A stretch of 26,458 nt of DNA from Bryobacteraceae bacterium (GCA_030039005.1 JASHQT010000149.1:1-26458); one strand, 5' to 3'. Shown: positions 1-9,598, counted from the first letter of the stretch. Notes: generated from the sequence alone by a model not told the origin. Translations and numbers: made by a program.

Positions 1-105
1 CGCACGCGGCTTTCGCAGAACGGCGTCGAGGAGAAGCTGACCAAGCAATGGATCGATCGCTGCCTGCGCCAGATCGGCGCGCGCGCGGAGCTGGTCGCGC
101 GCTAA
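1..105 (+). CDS. C-terminal fragment of an unidentified protein
   Basis: Frame 1 is open from the first base of the window to a TAA at 103-105, giving 34 residues that end in IGARAELVAR. The fragment is charged and helical-looking, with no motif I can assign to a family. The start and most of the gene lie left of the window. The next gene is on the opposite strand and converges on it, with 94 bp between their stops. I see no clear terminator in that gap. Calling it a real gene rests only on the open frame and its typical GC-rich codon use. Confidence 0.45.
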   Translation, partial: RTRLSQNGVEEKLTKQWIDRCLRQIGARAELVAR

Positions 106-199
106 CCCCTGCATTCCACCGCGCGTCAATGATTTCGGTCAGGGCTTTCAGTCAGCGGGGCATGGGTCTAAGACAGCATGGACCGCCTTACTGTGTCCC

Positions 200-2491
200 T
201 CATCCGCTGGTCATCGGAAGGCGAACCAGGAACGTTGTGCCCACTCCCATCTCTGTCTCGAAGGTGATGCTGCCTCCGTGCCTCTGCACCACCGAGTAAG
301 CAATCGCTAAGCCCTGGCCAGTGCCTTTTCCGACCGGTTTGGTTGTGAAAAACGGATTGAAGATGTGTGGACGGACCGCTTCCGGAATTCCCGTTCCGCT
401 GTCGCGGACGCGGATCTCCGCCCAGTTTCCGTCGTGCCGCGTGCTAACGGCAAGGATGCCCTTCGTCCCAGCCTTGGACCCCACGACATCCGCGATGGCA
501 TGCGCCGCGTTGACAATCAGATTCAGCACGACTTGGTTCAACTCGCCGGGAACACAGGGCACCGCGGGAAGATCCTTGTCGAAGGCCGTCTGCACCTCGG
601 CGACATATTTCCATTCGTTGTGTGACACCAGCAGCGTATTTTCGACGGCATGGTTGATGTCGATGGGTGTTTTTGTCGCCGCGCCGAAATGCGAAAATTC
701 CTTCATCGCACTGACGATCCGCGACACTTGACGGATCCCTTCGCCCGACTGCTGCAACGCCCTCGGGACTTCGTCGCGCAAATAGTCCAGGTCCACCTGG
801 GAAGCCAGGGCCTCGCAGCGGGCCGCCGTTTCGCTCGCTTCCTCGCCGTTGCGGATCGCAACCAAGAGCTGCTGATAGGCCTGGAGGACCGTATTGCCGC
901 CATCGAAGCTTTCCTCCAGGAATCGCAGGTTGTCGCCGACATATTGGATGGGCGTGTTGATCTCGTGTGCGATCCCCGCCGCCAACTGTCCGATCGACTC
1001 CAGCCTCTGCGCCTGCGCCAATTGCGACTCCAACTGCTTACGCTCGCTGATGTCCATGACAAGATACACCGCGCCGTTCCGTGCTCCAGCGGCGTTGTGC
1101 AGCGGGGCTCCCGCCAGATTCACCGTCATGGGTTGGCCGTCTTTGGTGAGACAGACGAATTCCAGGCCCATTACACCGCCCTCGGTCAGAATGCGTTGGT
1201 GGACGCGCGCCACTTCATCCGGTGGATTGTTGGGCAGGACAACAGGCAGTTGTTTGCCGAGCACCTCTTCCTTGCTCCAGCCATGCATACGCTCCGCAGC
1301 CGGGTTCCACATGGTGACTCGTCCTTCCAGGTCCATGGTCACAACAGCGAGTGGGGAACATTGAATCACCGCTTCGAGGGTGGAGTTGGTTTGTTTCAAC
1401 TCGGCTTGTGTGAGTTCAATTTCGCGGGCGGCGCGGGTGATTTCGAACGACTGCGCGATCCTGCTTTTAACGAATCCGAAGGTTAGGCCGGTCAGCGACA
1501 GCCCGAACAGAAGTACCAGCAGCGAACTGGCCGATCGCCGAGTGGCGCCGAACCCGGAGCCGGGCGTGGCAAGCAAAAGCCAGGTTCGTCCTCCCACCGC
1601 GATAGTCGTCTCCGCATGCCAGCCTCGGCTAAGGCGGGCGGGGGACGTAACCGGGTTCCGGGGGTACAGTTGCTGGTCCGATTCCGGCGCCGAGGAGTCG
1701 AAAATGTGTATGTCCACCAAGGATGCCGAATCCATTTCCCGGTAGTTCGCGGCTACCAGGTCTCCAATTCGAACTACGCTCAGCCCAAACCCCGTCAGGC
1801 CCTGCCGCCTGGCCTGGACTGTCGGCGGGTGGGGAAGGCTGTACACAGGAGCAAAAAGCAGGGTTCCCCATTGGTCGCCCTTTTCTTGGACCAGCCTCAC
1901 ACGCGCGGTTGCCGTGAGAAGCCCGCCGTCTCGCGCCGACTGCATGGCCGCCAAGCGGACACGATTCGACGCCAGGTCGTATCCCAGCGCCCGTTCATTG
2001 CCCTGAATCGGCTCCAAATAAAATACGGGGAAGTATTCATTCCGCCGTCCCGCCACGGCCAGCGCCCCGTCGCTGCGCTGCTCTCGCAAGCGGAAATCGC
2101 GCAGTCCATCGTCCTGAGCCAATTGCTCCAGCCGGGCGCGGTTCTGCCGTCTGACGCGAGGAATCCATTCCAAGGCCTGCAAATAGCAATGCCGCTCAAA
2201 CGCCGGCGCCACCAGCGTGGCGAAGGCTTGGCGCTCGGTGCCGTCGTCTCCTACGGCGGCAAAATGGCTGGCCATGAGCGCGGTTATGTCCAGCGCACCA
2301 TCGATGTTGGTGCGCACCGCGCTCAGCCGCTGCCCCGCGATTTGTAGAAACTGGGCCTCGGCTCGGAGATGTTCCAGACGCTGCATGGCGACGAAAATCG
2401 ATACCGACGCCGTGACCCCCAGGGCCACGACAATCGTCAAAAGTCGCCTGGATCTTCCACCCGACGCGGCGTCAATGCTCGAAACCGGCAC
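200..2491 (-). CDS. Membrane sensor histidine kinase, CHASE-PAS-HisKA-HATPase
   Basis: This 763-residue hybrid-free sensor kinase senses an extracytoplasmic signal and autophosphorylates on histidine. A transmembrane segment lies near residues 17-35, followed by a CHASE-like periplasmic domain at about 60-300. A second transmembrane segment is at about 321-341, and a PAS domain at about 370-485. The H-box GIAHEINTP puts the phosphoacceptor at H509. The ATPase domain has the N-box [11 protein letters not shown] (N661), the G1 motif DSGTG (D697) and the G2 motif [10 protein letters not shown] near 721. About 130 residues of helical spacer, including [13 protein letters not shown], separate the H-box from the ATPase domain, as in the neighbouring kinase. 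The start is a GTG with AGAGG two bases upstream, so it is only moderately certain. It diverges from the second kinase, and its cognate regulator is probably one of the two receivers at 4917-7323. The ligand is unknown. Confidence 0.9.
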   Translation of the reverse strand: MPVSSIDAASGGRSRRLLTIVVALGVTASVSIFVAMQRLEHLRAEAQFLQIAGQRLSAVRTNIDGALDITALMASHFAAVGDDGTERQAFATLVAPAFERHCYLQALEWIPRVRRQNRARLEQLAQDDGLRDFRLREQRSDGALAVAGRRNEYFPVFYLEPIQGNERALGYDLASNRVRLAAMQSARDGGLLTATARVRLVQEKGDQWGTLLFAPVYSLPHPPTVQARRQGLTGFGLSVVRIGDLVAANYREMDSASLVDIHIFDSSAPESDQQLYPRNPVTSPARLSRGWHAETTIAVGGRTWLLLATPGSGFGATRRSASSLLVLLFGLSLTGLTFGFVKSRIAQSFEITRAAREIELTQAELKQTNSTLEAVIQCSPLAVVTMDLEGRVTMWNPAAERMHGWSKEEVLGKQLPVVLPNNPPDEVARVHQRILTEGGVMGLEFVCLTKDGQPMTVNLAGAPLHNAAGARNGAVYLVMDISERKQLESQLAQAQRLESIGQLAAGIAHEINTPIQYVGDNLRFLEESFDGGNTVLQAYQQLLVAIRNGEEASETAARCEALASQVDLDYLRDEVPRALQQSGEGIRQVSRIVSAMKEFSHFGAATKTPIDINHAVENTLLVSHNEWKYVAEVQTAFDKDLPAVPCVPGELNQVVLNLIVNAAHAIADVVGSKAGTKGILAVSTRHDGNWAEIRVRDSGTGIPEAVRPHIFNPFFTTKPVGKGTGQGLAIAYSVVQRHGGSITFETEMGVGTTFLVRLPMTSG

Positions 2492-2625
2492 GGCCTCTCT
2501 GGTTTTCCTACATTGTTTATCGGCCGCCCCCGGTCAGTTTTGAACCGCGTCACCCGTGCCCCAACACGGCTTAGAGAATCCGTCGGACGCGCCGATGAGT
2601 ACCGTGTACGTCCGTGTGGGGAGGT

Positions 2626-4920
2626 ATGGGCGGGCTGAACATCAGATTCCGGATCTGGATGAGCATCGCCATCCTTGCGTTTGGGTACCTTTTGTCCACC
2701 TTGGTGGATTACCTGGTCCGGCTGAGAAGCGAACAGGATCTGACAACCGTCTCCGAGACACTGATCCCCGCGGCCCGGAACGCCCATAGCGCCAGAACCG
2801 CATTCCTGCGAGCCATCCGCGGTTATGAAAGCGGCTTTCTCAGGCAAGATCCCACGGAACTGGACCACGCGGCGGTCGACGGAAATCGTGCGCTCGAGTA
2901 CCTGAACGCGTTTGTACGATTGCCGGACATTGCCGCCCCGCGCTTCCACGACGGTCTGCGCTTGGCCGGCGACGTACGGAACTTTCTGGACGAGGCAAAT
3001 AGCACCTACCCAATTGCTCGCGGATCGAAGAACATGGCCCGGGGCCTGGAGCCAAAGGTCAGGCTGCTAAGAATGCAGGCGGAGAAACTGGAAGCGAGAT
3101 TAGCCTCATTCGACGGAAATCTCACGGCCGACCTGGACCCCCGCATGAGCAAGTTGCAGCGCGAGTCGGGCCGGATGCGCGAACTCGCACTGGCCTTGTT
3201 CGCCTCCACTCTGATCTCGTCCATGATCCTGGTTCACGTCACGATCCGTCGCTTAATCCTCGAACCCCTCTCGAAGGTGCAATCGGAGCTGGCGCACGAA
3301 CGCGATCTGCTACGCATTCTGCTGGACCACATTCCCGATTACATCTATTTCAAGGATGCACTCGGCAAGTTCATTCGCATTAACCGGGCGCTGGCGCCGC
3401 TGCTCGGTGTCGCCCAGCCGGACGACGCGATCGGGCGAAGCGACGCGGACTACTTCGACGCCGAAACCACGGCGGCCATCCAGGCCGACGATGCGAAAAT
3501 CCGCGAGTCGGGAAAACCGGTAATTTCGAAAGTCGAACTGCTCAGCCGCTCCGGAAAATCGCGCTGGGTGGCCACGACGAAGGTGCCGGTGATGGCCGGA
3601 GTACCGCCCGAGCAAATGATCGTGGGGATTTCGCGCGACGTCACGCAGTGGAAAACCACGGTGGCGGAGTTGGAGAGGAGCGAAAAGTCGTTCCGTCTGC
3701 TGTTCTCCGCCATCCCGCACGCGGTTTTCGCCTGCGACGTCGAGACCCTGGAAATCGTGGAGGTGAACGACGCCGCCTGCCGCACCTACGGGTACTCACG
3801 GGAAGAGTTTCACCGCATGCGCCTCACCGACCTCTACCCCCCGGCCGACCAGGCGCGGCTCAAACGCACCATCGAGGAGCTGAATCCGGCAAGGCCCTGG
3901 CGCGGCTTTCGAAAACATATCGCCCGGAACGGGCGCATCGTAGATGTGGAGGTCTCCGACCATTTTGTGGAAATTCACGGCCGCCGGACCATTCTGGTGA
4001 CGGCGCAGGATGTGAGCGAGCAAAAGCGGCTGGAAATCGAGCTCCAACACGCGCAGCGGCTGGAGGCGGTGGGACAATTGGCCGCCGGCATCGCCCATGA
4101 GATCAACACTCCCATCCAGTACGTCGGAGATAACCTGCGTTTTCTCTGCGACACTTTTCGCGAACGGCAGAAGGTGCTTGGATGGTATGAACGGCTGGTA
4201 CAGGCCACGGATTCTGGCGTTGTTTCCGGCCCCATCGTCCAGGAGATCGTCGAGGCGATTCGGGCCGTCCAGCAGCAGACCGATGCCGCCTATCTGGAGC
4301 GCGAGATTCCCCGGGCGCTCGAGCAATCTCTCGACGGCGTAGACCGTGTGGCCGCCATCGTGCGCGCCATGAAGGCCTTCGCGCATCCCGGCAGCAACGA
4401 GAAGAAGCCGGCCAACCTCAACAAGGCGCTTTCCGACGCGCTCATCGTCGCCCGCAACGAGCTGAAGTACGTCTCCGACGTGGAGACCGACTTCGGCGAG
4501 CTGCCGCCGGTCTGCTGTGATATCGGCGACCTGAATCAAGTGTTCCTGAATCTCCTGGTTAACGCCGCGCATGCCATAGGCGACGTAGTCAATACGGCTG
4601 GCGGACGCGGCAAAATTTGCGTGCGCACCCGCCAGGTGAACGACGAAGCGGTGATCTCCATCAGCGACACCGGTTGCGGCATTCCCGCCGAAAATCAGGC
4701 GAGAATTTTCGATCCGTTCTTCACCACCAAGGAAGTTGGCCGGGGCACGGGCCAGGGACTGGCCATCGCGCGCAATATCGTGGTGGAAAAACATGGCGGC
4801 AGGATCGCGTTTGAGCCTAACTTCCCGCAAGGCACCACGTTTATCGTCTCGCTGCCGCTCGAAGGGCCGCGCGCGGCCAGCCCGGAAGCCACTGCGGCGC
4901 CGGGGGTCGGAGTTTCATGA
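2626..4920 (+). CDS. Membrane sensor histidine kinase, dual PAS
   Basis: This is a roughly 764-residue histidine kinase (numbering below counts from the GTG at 2614). A first transmembrane segment is at about 14-33, then a helical periplasmic region of about 155 residues. The second transmembrane segment is at about 190-210, followed by two PAS domains at about 230-345 and 355-470. The H-box GIAHEINTP contains H495, the N-box LLVNAAHAI contains N650, the G1 motif is DTGCG (D685), and the G2 motif is [10 protein letters not shown] near 709. The periplasmic region resembles four-helix-bundle sensors but I cannot name it. The H-box and its flanks are identical to those of the divergent kinase over 25 residues, so the two are paralogues. 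The start is ambiguous: GGGGAGG at 2618-2624 is almost on top of ATG 2626, and GTG 2614 lies in the same frame without its own ribosome site. The last codon overlaps the next gene by ATGA, indicating translational coupling to the response regulator. Confidence 0.9.
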   Translation: MGGLNIRFRIWMSIAILAFGYLLSTLVDYLVRLRSEQDLTTVSETLIPAARNAHSARTAFLRAIRGYESGFLRQDPTELDHAAVDGNRALEYLNAFVRLPDIAAPRFHDGLRLAGDVRNFLDEANSTYPIARGSKNMARGLEPKVRLLRMQAEKLEARLASFDGNLTADLDPRMSKLQRESGRMRELALALFASTLISSMILVHVTIRRLILEPLSKVQSELAHERDLLRILLDHIPDYIYFKDALGKFIRINRALAPLLGVAQPDDAIGRSDADYFDAETTAAIQADDAKIRESGKPVISKVELLSRSGKSRWVATTKVPVMAGVPPEQMIVGISRDVTQWKTTVAELERSEKSFRLLFSAIPHAVFACDVETLEIVEVNDAACRTYGYSREEFHRMRLTDLYPPADQARLKRTIEELNPARPWRGFRKHIARNGRIVDVEVSDHFVEIHGRRTILVTAQDVSEQKRLEIELQHAQRLEAVGQLAAGIAHEINTPIQYVGDNLRFLCDTFRERQKVLGWYERLVQATDSGVVSGPIVQEIVEAIRAVQQQTDAAYLEREIPRALEQSLDGVDRVAAIVRAMKAFAHPGSNEKKPANLNKALSDALIVARNELKYVSDVETDFGELPPVCCDIGDLNQVFLNLLVNAAHAIGDVVNTAGGRGKICVRTRQVNDEAVISISDTGCGIPAENQARIFDPFFTTKEVGRGTGQGLAIARNIVVEKHGGRIAFEPNFPQGTTFIVSLPLEGPRAASPEATAAPGVGVS

Positions 4921-6125
4921 AGCGGATTCTGTTCGTCGACGATGAACCCAGAATTCTGGAAGGCCTGGAGCGCATGCTGCACCCCTGCCGGAAACAGTGG
5001 AAAATGACATTCGCCTCGAGCGGCGCGGAAGCTCTCGCAATCCTGGCGCGCGAAGCCCACGATGTCATCGTGACCGACATGCGCATGCCGGAAATGGACG
5101 GCGCGGAACTGCTCCAACGGGTGAGGGAACGCTACCCCGCGATGATTCGCATCGTGCTTTCCGGCCAATTCGAGTCCGAGGCCGCCATGCGAGTGGTGCG
5201 GGCGGCGCACCAGTTTCTCACCAAGCCGTGCGATGCCGGAAAGCTCCAGGAAGTGATCGAGCGCTCCTGCCAGAGCGATGAAATCGTCTTCGACGCCGCC
5301 ACGCGCAGCATCGTCGCTGCCATCGGCGAGCTGCCTCCCTTGCCGCGGACCTATGCGGCGCTGGTGGACGCGCTCAACGATCCCCAAACCTCGCTCGATC
5401 AGGTCGGAGCCATCGTGGAAGGCGACGTCGCCGTCACCGCCAAGGTGCTGCAACTGGTCAATTCGGCCTTCTTCGGCCTGTCACACGAGGTCGCCACCGT
5501 TTCCATGGCCGTGGGGTACCTGGGGTTCGAAGTGCTGAAGCAGTTGGTGATGACCGTGGAATTGTTTCGCACCTTCACGTGCGCGCGACCCGTCACAGGC
5601 TTTTCGGTGGAGCAGATCCAGCAGCACTCCCGCTCGGTCGCCGCCATGGCGGCGAAGCTGCCGATGCCGCAGAACCTGGCTGCCGCTACTTCCGTGGCCG
5701 CGCTCCTGCACGACGTCGGGAAACTGATTCTCGCCGTCCGGCTGCCCCAACCGTTCGAGCAGGCGCTCGAAGCCTCGCTCCGCGAGAATCGTCCTTTGTA
5801 CCGCGTCGAGAAAGAGATGCACGGCACCAGCCACGCCGAGATCGGAGCCTACCTGCTCGCGCTATGGGGACTGCCGTCTGCTATCGTCGGCGCCGTTTCG
5901 CGCCACCATCACCCGATCCATGCCTCCGGCGATAACAGCATCATGGACACCGCGGTCCATATCGCCGATCTGCTGGTCCATGAAGCTGAAGGGAGAGCGG
6001 AGGAAAGGAGAGCCGCAAACTGTCGGGAAATTGAGACCGAGTTAACGGGCTGGAGCAAATATCTCCCGGAATGGCGCAAAACGGCGCAGGAAATCGTAGC
6101 TGCCGAGGCCGCTCATGCCGTCTAA
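4917..6125 (+). CDS. Response regulator, receiver plus HDOD domain
   Basis: This 402-residue protein has an N-terminal CheY-like receiver and a C-terminal HDOD domain. The receiver shows acidic residues D8 and D9, phosphoacceptor D54 in VTDMRMPEMDG, S82 in LSG and K103 in LTKP. The HDOD domain begins near residue 139 (LPPLP) and contains VLQLVNSAFFG. It keeps HD-like residues H237, H265-D266 (LLHDVGKL), H306 and the H330-H332 run. HDOD proteins usually act through protein interactions rather than known catalysis. The ATG overlaps the kinase stop (ATGA at 4917-4920), and the 3' end overlaps the next regulator by 11 bp. The kinase at 2626-4920 is therefore the likely phosphodonor. There is no DNA-binding domain, so output is not direct transcription control. 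Confidence 0.92.
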   Translation: MKRILFVDDEPRILEGLERMLHPCRKQWKMTFASSGAEALAILAREAHDVIVTDMRMPEMDGAELLQRVRERYPAMIRIVLSGQFESEAAMRVVRAAHQFLTKPCDAGKLQEVIERSCQSDEIVFDAATRSIVAAIGELPPLPRTYAALVDALNDPQTSLDQVGAIVEGDVAVTAKVLQLVNSAFFGLSHEVATVSMAVGYLGFEVLKQLVMTVELFRTFTCARPVTGFSVEQIQQHSRSVAAMAAKLPMPQNLAAATSVAALLHDVGKLILAVRLPQPFEQALEASLRENRPLYRVEKEMHGTSHAEIGAYLLALWGLPSAIVGAVSRHHHPIHASGDNSIMDTAVHIADLLVHEAEGRAEERRAANCREIETELTGWSKYLPEWRKTAQEIVAAEAAHAV

Positions 6126-7323
6126 CGTGACCGGCGCGCATCCCGAAATTGAGAGCTCGGCCGCCGCCGGGGAGTCCGTTCTCTTCGTCGATGACGATCC
6201 CCACATTCTCGATGCCCTGCGGCGCCAGTTTCGTAACTCGTTCCGGATCGCGACCGCTACCGGTCCTGAGCAGGGGCTCGCGGCCATCGCTGATCGAGGG
6301 CCGTTCGCCGTGGTGGTGTCGGACTTGCGGATGCCGGGGATGAACGGAATCCAATTCCTGGCCGCCGTTCGTGCGCAGGCGCCCGACACGGTCCGCGTCA
6401 TGCTCACCGGGCAGGCCGATATGGCCGACGCAATCGCGGCCGTGAATCAGGGAGCGATCTTCCGCTTCCTGCTCAAGCCCAGCAATGCCATCATTCTCGG
6501 TAAGGTGATCGAATCGGCGCTCGAACAGCATCGGCTGCTCGTCGCCGAACGGCAATTGACGCAGCAGACGCTGCTCGGCTGCGTGGGAGTCCTGGCGGAA
6601 GTTCTCAGCATCGTGGAGCCGGTGGCCTTCAGCCGCACCAATCGCATTCTGCGCTATGTCCGCGAACTCGCGGCCATGCTGAAGCTCGAAAACTCCTGGC
6701 AAGTGGAAGCCGCGGCCATGCTCTCACAGATCGGCTGGATTTCGATCCCTTCCGAAATCGCCGGCAAAGTGGCGGCGAACCAGCCTCTCTCGGCCGAGGA
6801 GTCCCGTTGTTTCCGCGCACACCCCGCCGCCGCGGCCCGCCTGATCGAACGCATTCCGCGCCTCGAAACGGTTGCGAAAATCATCCAGGCGCAGCTCGGC
6901 CCGCCGCCGGGGTCAGGAGCCGTTCCCGGGCTCGAAGAGCTTCGCGGTCCCCTCTCTCTCGGCGCGGCCGTTTTGCAGGCCGCCATCGAGTTCGACGACC
7001 GGCGCGGCTGCGGCCTTTCGCATGCCGAAGCGCTCGCTGATATGCGACTGAGGAAGGATCGTTACCCCCCGGAAATCGTTTCCGCCATGGCCCGCGTCGA
7101 GCAGGTCGAGTCGTCCGACCCCGTCCAAAACATCCCACTCAAGCGGCTCGCGCCGGGAATGGTGCTCGAACAAGACATCTGTGGCCGCAACGGCATGTGC
7201 TTGATCGGCCGGGGACAACAGATGACGCCGGCCCTGCTGCAACGGCTGCGGGGATTCTCGCACACCATGGACACCGATGTCGCGGTCGCGGTTCGCATGC
7301 CCCGAACCCAGGCGGCGCCCTAG
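6115..7323 (+). CDS. Response regulator with degenerate HD-GYP-like output domain
   Basis: This is a 402-residue protein. Residues 20-135 form a receiver with D26-D28, phosphoacceptor D70 in VVSDLRMPGMNG, T98 in LTG and K121 in LLKP. The remainder aligns by eye with HD-GYP regulators. AAMLSQIGWISIPSEI stands where LLHDIGKIGIPDEI is expected, and FRAHPAAAARLI stands where a THP-type helix is expected. The final 70 residues (LKRLAPGMVLEQDI) match the usual C-terminal module of these regulators. The metal-binding HD pair is replaced by S204-Q205, and the HHE-type motif by IIQAQLGPP. Hydrolysis of cyclic di-GMP is therefore unlikely. The protein probably signals by binding a partner or ligand. 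It is the last gene of the kinase-HDOD cluster and overlaps the gene before it. Confidence 0.85.
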   Translation: MPSNVTGAHPEIESSAAAGESVLFVDDDPHILDALRRQFRNSFRIATATGPEQGLAAIADRGPFAVVVSDLRMPGMNGIQFLAAVRAQAPDTVRVMLTGQADMADAIAAVNQGAIFRFLLKPSNAIILGKVIESALEQHRLLVAERQLTQQTLLGCVGVLAEVLSIVEPVAFSRTNRILRYVRELAAMLKLENSWQVEAAAMLSQIGWISIPSEIAGKVAANQPLSAEESRCFRAHPAAAARLIERIPRLETVAKIIQAQLGPPPGSGAVPGLEELRGPLSLGAAVLQAAIEFDDRRGCGLSHAEALADMRLRKDRYPPEIVSAMARVEQVESSDPVQNIPLKRLAPGMVLEQDICGRNGMCLIGRGQQMTPALLQRLRGFSHTMDTDVAVAVRMPRTQAAP

Positions 7324-7362
7324 AGCGCGACCCTTTGGCGGCCGTACTGGTAACATCTAGGA

Positions 7363-8259
7363 ATGCTCGACGCCCGCGCCTGGCTCCTTATCGCCCTGGC
7401 CGCGTTCACCGTTTTCCTCATCTGGGTCTGGCTACAAAGCAAACATCGCGCGCCGGGCGTCCCCTCGGTTTTCGAGCTGCTGCTCGGGCTGGTCACCAAC
7501 TTTTTCGACACTCTCGGAATCGGCTCCTTCGCGCCGACCACCAGCGTCTTCAAGTTTTTTCGCCTCGTCCCGGATGAGAAGATCCCCGGGACCTTGAACG
7601 TGGGTCACGCGCTGCCCACGCTGCTCGAAGCTTTCCTCTTCATCGCCATCGTGAAAGTGGACATCGTGACGCTGGTGGGATTGATGGGCGCATCGGTGGT
7701 GGGCGCGTGGTTCGGCGCCGGAATCGTGTCGCGCTGGCCGCGGCGCTGGGTGCAAATCGGCATGGGCATCGCGCTGCTCGCCGCAGCCGGCTTTTTCCTG
7801 ATGTCCAATCTCAACTTGTTTCCGGCGGGCGGAACGGCGCTGATTCTCACACACTGGCGCCTGTGGGCCGGGATCGCCGGAAGCGCCCTGTTGGGCGCGC
7901 TGATGACCCTGGGAATCGGTCTCTACGCGCCTTGCATGATCCTGGTCAGCCTGCTGGGCATGGACCCCAAAGCGGCGTTTCCCATCATGATGGGCTCCTG
8001 CGCGTTCCTGATGCCGGTGGCGAGCGCGCGCTTCGTCCGCGCCGCGAGCTATAGCCCGCGCGTGGCTCTGGGCCTCACGCTGGGCGGCCTGCCGGGCGTC
8101 CTGCTCGCCACGTTTATCTTCAAATCGCTGTCGGTGACGGCGGTGCGCTGGCTCGTGGTGGTGGTGGTGATTTATGCCTCATTTACGATGCTCCGCTCGG
8201 CCCTCGAGAGCCGGGCCGTAAAGCCTGCCGCCGAGCCCGTCAAAGCCAAGCTATACTGA
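7363..8259 (+). CDS. TauE/SafE-family membrane permease (putative anion exporter)
   Basis: This 298-residue protein is mostly hydrophobic, with about eight transmembrane segments. The first is near residues 7-25, and the inner half-repeats contain conserved Gly/Pro stretches such as LGIGSFAPTTSVFKFF and LGIGLYAPCMILVSLLG. The two similar halves (LGxGxxAPxxxxxxxL) fit the tandem architecture of TauE/SafE transporters, whose members are linked to sulfite, sulfoacetate or other anion export. No substrate can be assigned from sequence. The ATG follows AGGA directly, so the ribosome site is weak. The gene starts 39 bp after the regulator and ends 36 bp before the S41 homologue. It could belong to either transcript or have its own promoter. 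I see no sulfur-metabolism genes nearby. Confidence 0.75.
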   Translation: MLDARAWLLIALAAFTVFLIWVWLQSKHRAPGVPSVFELLLGLVTNFFDTLGIGSFAPTTSVFKFFRLVPDEKIPGTLNVGHALPTLLEAFLFIAIVKVDIVTLVGLMGASVVGAWFGAGIVSRWPRRWVQIGMGIALLAAAGFFLMSNLNLFPAGGTALILTHWRLWAGIAGSALLGALMTLGIGLYAPCMILVSLLGMDPKAAFPIMMGSCAFLMPVASARFVRAASYSPRVALGLTLGGLPGVLLATFIFKSLSVTAVRWLVVVVVIYASFTMLRSALESRAVKPAAEPVKAKLY

Positions 8260-8295
8260 TTACAGAAGTCCTCGGGCCCCAATTGGCCTCTATTT

Positions 8296-9591
8296 ATGAC
8301 CAGGCGTATCAAGTTTTTTGTTGCATCCACCTCCACTTGCCTCGTTTTCGTGCTCCTGTTCGGCGCTATGCGCGGCAAGAGCGCTTCCCCCGAAGATACT
8401 TACAAGCACCTCGCGGTTTATACCGAAGTGCTCTCGCGCATCAAGAGCGATTATGTCGAAGAACCCGACATGAAAAGCGTCACGCTAGGCGCGTTGAACG
8501 GGCTGCTCGAATCCATCGATCCCTATGCCAGCTACTTGAACACCGATCAATACAAGCAGTGGCTCCAGAGCAAGGATCAGCACAAGGCCGACGTCGGCCT
8601 GATCCTGTCGAAGAAATTCGGCTACGTGGGAATCATCGATTCGATCCCCGGCTCACCCGCGGCCAAGGCCGGGCTCACCACCACGGACGTGATCGAAACC
8701 ATCAACGGCGTCGCGACACGTGATATGCCGCTGGCGTTCGCGCAGTTGCTGCTCGAGGGCGATGCGGGAAGCAACGTCGAACTGGGCGTGCTGCGCTTCC
8801 GCAAGCCTGAGCCGCAGAAACTCACGCTCACGCGCGTAATGATCCAGTATCCGGCGGTGACGGACAAAATGCTGCCCGACCAAGTCGGCTTGATCACGGC
8901 TTCCAGCCTCCTGGGCGATCGCGTGAAGGAAATCTCGGCCGACGTGCTGGACCTGCAGAAACAGGGCGCTAAGGAATTGATTTTGGATCTGCGGCATTGC
9001 TCCACCGGCGGCCCCGAAGCGGGCGAGCAACTGGCGAACCTGTTCCTCGATAAGGGCCTCATCACGTATAGCGAAGGCCAAAAAGTGGAGCGCCAGGACG
9101 TGAATGCCGATCCGGCGAAGGATGTCACGCATCTGCCCGTCGCCGTGATCGTGGATCGCGGAACCGCCAACGGCGCCGAGATCGCAGCCGCGGCGCTGCT
9201 GGACGACAAGCGTGCCGAAGTGGTCGGCGAACGTACCTATGGCGACGCCTCCATCCGCAAGCCCATCCAGATGGACGACGGCTCAGCCGTGATCCTATCC
9301 GTCGCGAAATATTATTCCCCGTCCGGCAAGGCCATCCAGGATGTCCAGGTCACTCCCTCGGTTCCGGTGCAGGAAACTGAGCCCGTGGTGGTGGACGACG
9401 ATGGGAATCCGCAAACCGTCGAGCCGCCACAGCAGCCCTCCGGCGAAGATCTTCTGCTGAAGAAAGCCATTGATGTTGTCGAGCATGGCAACCACGAAGT
9501 GGTTTCCAATACCCAGCAGGACGGCAATGCCCGAAAGGGTCCGCAGCCGGTGCTTACTCCGCTGAACGTGCCTGAGCCTGTCAATCACTAG
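8296..9591 (+). CDS. S41 (C-terminal processing) protease homologue, catalytically degenerate
   Basis: This 431-residue exported protein has an uncleaved or cleavable N-terminal hydrophobic segment (residues 7-24) and an N-terminal helical domain. A PDZ domain at about 98-170 includes GYVGIIDSIPGSPAAKAGL, and an S41 core follows at about 190-345. The fold markers are present: LILDLRHCSTGGPEAGEQLANLF, AEIAAAALLDDKRAEVVGERTYG and the YYSPSGKAIQ strand. The catalytic positions are not. Where active CtpA/Prc enzymes have Ser in SASASEI there is N292. Where they have the Lys of FGKG, 25 residues later, there is D317. Where CtpB-type enzymes have Gln four residues on there is R321. The C-terminal 75 residues are Pro/Glu/Gln-rich and probably disordered. 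It is likely a periplasmic pseudoprotease or binding protein. It ends 7 bp before the FmdB-type gene, which suggests an operon. Confidence 0.88.
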   Translation: MTRRIKFFVASTSTCLVFVLLFGAMRGKSASPEDTYKHLAVYTEVLSRIKSDYVEEPDMKSVTLGALNGLLESIDPYASYLNTDQYKQWLQSKDQHKADVGLILSKKFGYVGIIDSIPGSPAAKAGLTTTDVIETINGVATRDMPLAFAQLLLEGDAGSNVELGVLRFRKPEPQKLTLTRVMIQYPAVTDKMLPDQVGLITASSLLGDRVKEISADVLDLQKQGAKELILDLRHCSTGGPEAGEQLANLFLDKGLITYSEGQKVERQDVNADPAKDVTHLPVAVIVDRGTANGAEIAAAALLDDKRAEVVGERTYGDASIRKPIQMDDGSAVILSVAKYYSPSGKAIQDVQVTPSVPVQETEPVVVDDDGNPQTVEPPQQPSGEDLLLKKAIDVVEHGNHEVVSNTQQDGNARKGPQPVLTPLNVPEPVNH

Positions 9592-9598
9592 AGCGTCC

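Noticed and set aside
650..1486. Plus-strand open frame of 278 residues
   Set aside because: Antisense to the CHASE-PAS kinase; the kinase has complete H, N and G boxes.
915..4145. Inverted copies of the H-box DNA of the two kinases as a recombination site
   Set aside because: The two DNA copies differ at many third-codon positions, so they reflect old paralogy rather than a recent repeat.
3796..4830. Long minus-strand open frame of 344 residues
   Set aside because: It lies wholly antisense to the histidine kinase, whose motifs are intact, and its translation shows no family motif.
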